From positions 124,001 through 188,000 of the forward strand of contig JAXOFM010000005.1 of NCBI GenBank assembly GCA_044841755.1: a stretch of DNA of 64,000 bases. Reading direction: 5' to 3'. This document shows positions 62,420 to 64,000 of the stretch, piece after piece. This DNA comes from CAZAPO01 sp044841755 (GTDB lineage: Bacteria > Bacteroidota > Bacteroidia > Flavobacteriales > Flavobacteriaceae). The position numbers and the translations under genes are program-made. The notes under the pieces are model-generated. The model did no database searches. It was given only the letters and a program-made list of their open reading frames with translations, and was not told the origin of the DNA. The number at the start of each line of letters is the position of its first letter. Position 1 is the stretch's first letter.

Positions 62420-63895
62420 ATGTCTAGTGTCGCTATTATATTTCCTCATCAGCTCTTTCAAAATAGTCCTTTATTGGATGTATCTCATTCTATTTATCTA
62501 GTCGAGGAATATTTGTTCTTTTCACAATATAAATTTCACAAAGCAAAATTAGTTTTTCATCGCGCCTCCATGAGGAGTTACAAAAATTACTTGATTAATA
62601 GAGGTAAAACTGTACATTACATTAACGCCAACGAAGAGTTAAGCGATATAAGAAACTTAATTAATTATCTGGTTGAATCAGAGATTAGTAGCATAAATAT
62701 TATTGAACCCACCGATAATTGGTTGGAAAAGCGAATAAAGAAATGGGAAGAGAAAATTGTAATTAATTGGTTTGAAACCCCAATGTTTATAAATAAGAAA
62801 TCTGAATTAACTGAATTCTTTAATCCTGATAAACAAAAATATTTTCATACTAGTTTTTATAAAAAACAACGAAAGGATCGACAAATATTAATTGATGCTG
62901 GTGAACCAGTTGGAGGGCATTGGACATACGATAAAGAGAATAGAAAGAAATTCCCAAAACATAAAGTTGCACCTCCCATTTACTTTCCAGAAGTAAACGA
63001 TGTTTATGAGGAGGCTATACATTATGTTGAAACAAATTTTAAAGATAACTATGGTAAAATTTCAAAAGAATTCATTTATCCTATCAACCATAAATTAGCG
63101 AATAAATGGTTTGAGCAATTTCTTGAACAGCGATTTTTAGAATTCGGTGCATACGAAGATGCAATTTTGATAGAGAATTCTATTATTAATCATAGCCTTA
63201 TTTCACCATTATTAAATGTTGGTCTATTAAATCCAAAAGATATTATAGAACGTGCATTACTCTTCTCAAAAAGTCATAACATCCCAATAAATTCAGTAGA
63301 AGGATTTATTAGACAAATTCTCGGTTGGAGAGAATTTATACGCGGGGTATATGAATCCAAAGGAAGCTTTCAACGCAATAAGAACTTTTGGCAATTCCAA
63401 AGAAATATCCCAAAGTCATTCTATAATGGGTCTACTGGAATACCTCCAATAGATGTCACAATAAAAAAAGTTTTAAATACTGGCTATGTGCATCATATAG
63501 AAAGATTAATGCTGCTCGGAAACTTTATGTTGTTATGCGAGTTTCATCCAAATCAAGTGTATAAATGGTTTATGGAACTATTTGTTGATGGGTATGATTG
63601 GGTTATGGTTCCCAATGTTTATGGTATGTCATTATTTGCTGATGGCGGACTTATGTCTACAAAACCTTATGTAAGTGGGAGTAACTATATTATGAAAATG
63701 AGTAATTACACTGCGGGCCCATGGCAAGAAATTTGGGACGGATTATTCTGGAATTTTATGAACAAACATCGAACATTTTTTCTTAAAAATCCTAGACTCA
63801 GTATGCTTATTCGATCGTTTGATAAAATGCCCTCAGCAAAAAAAGAAAAGCATTTAAGCACAGCAAAAAATTATATTAAATCTCTTGAAACATGA
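62420..63895 (+). CDS. FeS-BCP/(6-4)-type photolyase homologue without the iron-sulfur cysteines
   Basis: A 491-residue protein with the layout of the prokaryotic (6-4) photolyases (PhrB/CryB type): IIFPHQLFQNSPLLDVSHS at the N-terminus, GGHWTYDKENRKKFPK near 174-189, FGAYEDAI near 239-246, ILGWREFIRGVYE near 301-313, MVPNVYGMSLFADGG near 395-409 and KPYVSGSNYIMKMSNY near 413-428. In PhrB four cysteines hold a [4Fe-4S] cluster. Here the only cysteine in the protein is in FMLLCEFHP near 373, and the region after MSNY reads TAGPWQEIWDG without cysteines. The gene begins one base after the DASH gene and overlaps the next by 4 nt. Confidence 0.92.
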   Translation: MSSVAIIFPHQLFQNSPLLDVSHSIYLVEEYLFFSQYKFHKAKLVFHRASMRSYKNYLINRGKTVHYINANEELSDIRNLINYLVESEISSINIIEPTDNWLEKRIKKWEEKIVINWFETPMFINKKSELTEFFNPDKQKYFHTSFYKKQRKDRQILIDAGEPVGGHWTYDKENRKKFPKHKVAPPIYFPEVNDVYEEAIHYVETNFKDNYGKISKEFIYPINHKLANKWFEQFLEQRFLEFGAYEDAILIENSIINHSLISPLLNVGLLNPKDIIERALLFSKSHNIPINSVEGFIRQILGWREFIRGVYESKGSFQRNKNFWQFQRNIPKSFYNGSTGIPPIDVTIKKVLNTGYVHHIERLMLLGNFMLLCEFHPNQVYKWFMELFVDGYDWVMVPNVYGMSLFADGGLMSTKPYVSGSNYIMKMSNYTAGPWQEIWDGLFWNFMNKHRTFFLKNPRLSMLIRSFDKMPSAKKEKHLSTAKNYIKSLET

Positions 63896-64000
63896 TAGAA
63901 AAAGAAGGAATTAATATAGTATGGCTCAAGAGGGATTTGAGGCTTAATGACAATGAAGCAATTCATAATTCATTAAAGACCAGTAAGCGCACACTTTTAG
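63892..64000 (+). CDS. third photolyase/cryptochrome-family gene, 3' end outside window
   Basis: An ATG overlapping the preceding stop (ATGA) opens a frame that remains open to the window end, 36 codons. Residues 6-20 read GINIVWLKRDLRLND, the N-terminal signature of the classic photolyase antenna-domain fold (I-V-W-x-K/R-R-D-L-R-x-x-D). This differs from the two preceding proteins, so it is a third, probably class I-like member. Length and type cannot be judged from the fragment. Confidence 0.82.
   Translation, partial: MIEKEGINIVWLKRDLRLNDNEAIHNSLKTSKRTLL

Noticed and set aside
1..64000. CRISPR array, prophage or integrative element
   Set aside because: No regularly spaced repeats, no integrase, transposase or phage structural genes and no attachment-site duplication next to either tRNA were seen.

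Overview
The window reads as chromosomal DNA of a member of the Bacteroidota, most likely the family Flavobacteriaceae. The evidence is AT-rich DNA, near absence of Shine-Dalgarno sites, several start regions preceded by the Bacteroidota -7 element TAnnTTTG (twice with TTG 19 nt upstream), and characteristic families (BshB1, fused CcsBA, DUF2911, DUF3108, LptF/LptG-type permease, lipoprotein M28 peptidases). A marine habit is suggested by an NhaC antiporter, a sodium:solute symporter and a large photolyase set, but that is inference. I see no insertion sequence, prophage, integron, rRNA operon or CRISPR array; most of the window looks like core chromosome.

Layout. 1-7 kb: a cut MscS-like channel gene, a 60-aa protein and an ECF sigma factor; lpdA with a good promoter and terminator; a secreted ankyrin protein; a CPBP membrane protein and an Lrp regulator divergent from a Cys/Met-metabolism PLP enzyme; a membrane-bound hydrolase. 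7-13 kb: NhaC, then a peroxide-defence block (2-Cys peroxiredoxin, ankyrin protein plus katG, tpx) with a perfect inverted repeat between katG and tpx. 13-22.7 kb: fasciclin protein, dgkA, a frameshifted DUF1287 gene, then an envelope/division cluster ftsK, LolA-like, LptF/G-like, followed by a RibBA-type protein whose GTP cyclohydrolase II half has no zinc ligands, a DegT aminotransferase and a nitroreductase.

22.8-36.3 kb: tRNA-Ser(UGA), an M14 peptidase, an unknown secreted protein with an internal duplication, a sulfide:quinone reductase / TusE-DsrC / DsrE sulfur block with two palindromes upstream, a universal stress protein, DUF3108, two tandem M28 lipoprotein peptidases, a propeller lipoprotein, DUF1428, tRNA-His(GUG) and bshB1. 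36.5-47.8 kb: SLC13 permease with pckA, a second Cys/Met PLP enzyme, MATE exporter, and a minus-strand run of fused ccsBA followed by a chain of overlapping genes: a 62-aa membrane protein, a 35-aa membrane protein and a TPR lipoprotein; then a truncated hemoglobin. 47.8-58 kb: DUF2520, KdsC-like, a 104-aa protein, UbiA-type prenyltransferase, maf, a short MscS, then a PIG-L deacetylase, a 37-aa membrane protein and a sodium:solute symporter; DUF2911; an ACR3 arsenite exporter with an inverted repeat inside its promoter.

58.2-64 kb is the most interesting region: a tightly packed operon of a TetR-like regulator, an ABC1/UbiB-type kinase-like protein with an altered KxGQ motif, a flavin reductase-like protein, a DUF2256 zinc-ribbon protein, a CRY-DASH-type photolyase, a photolyase of the (6-4)/FeS-BCP type that lacks the cluster cysteines, and the start of a third photolyase that runs off the window. 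It looks like a light-response and DNA-photorepair module in which flavin supply, a quinone/lipid kinase-like protein and three photolyase-fold proteins are co-expressed.
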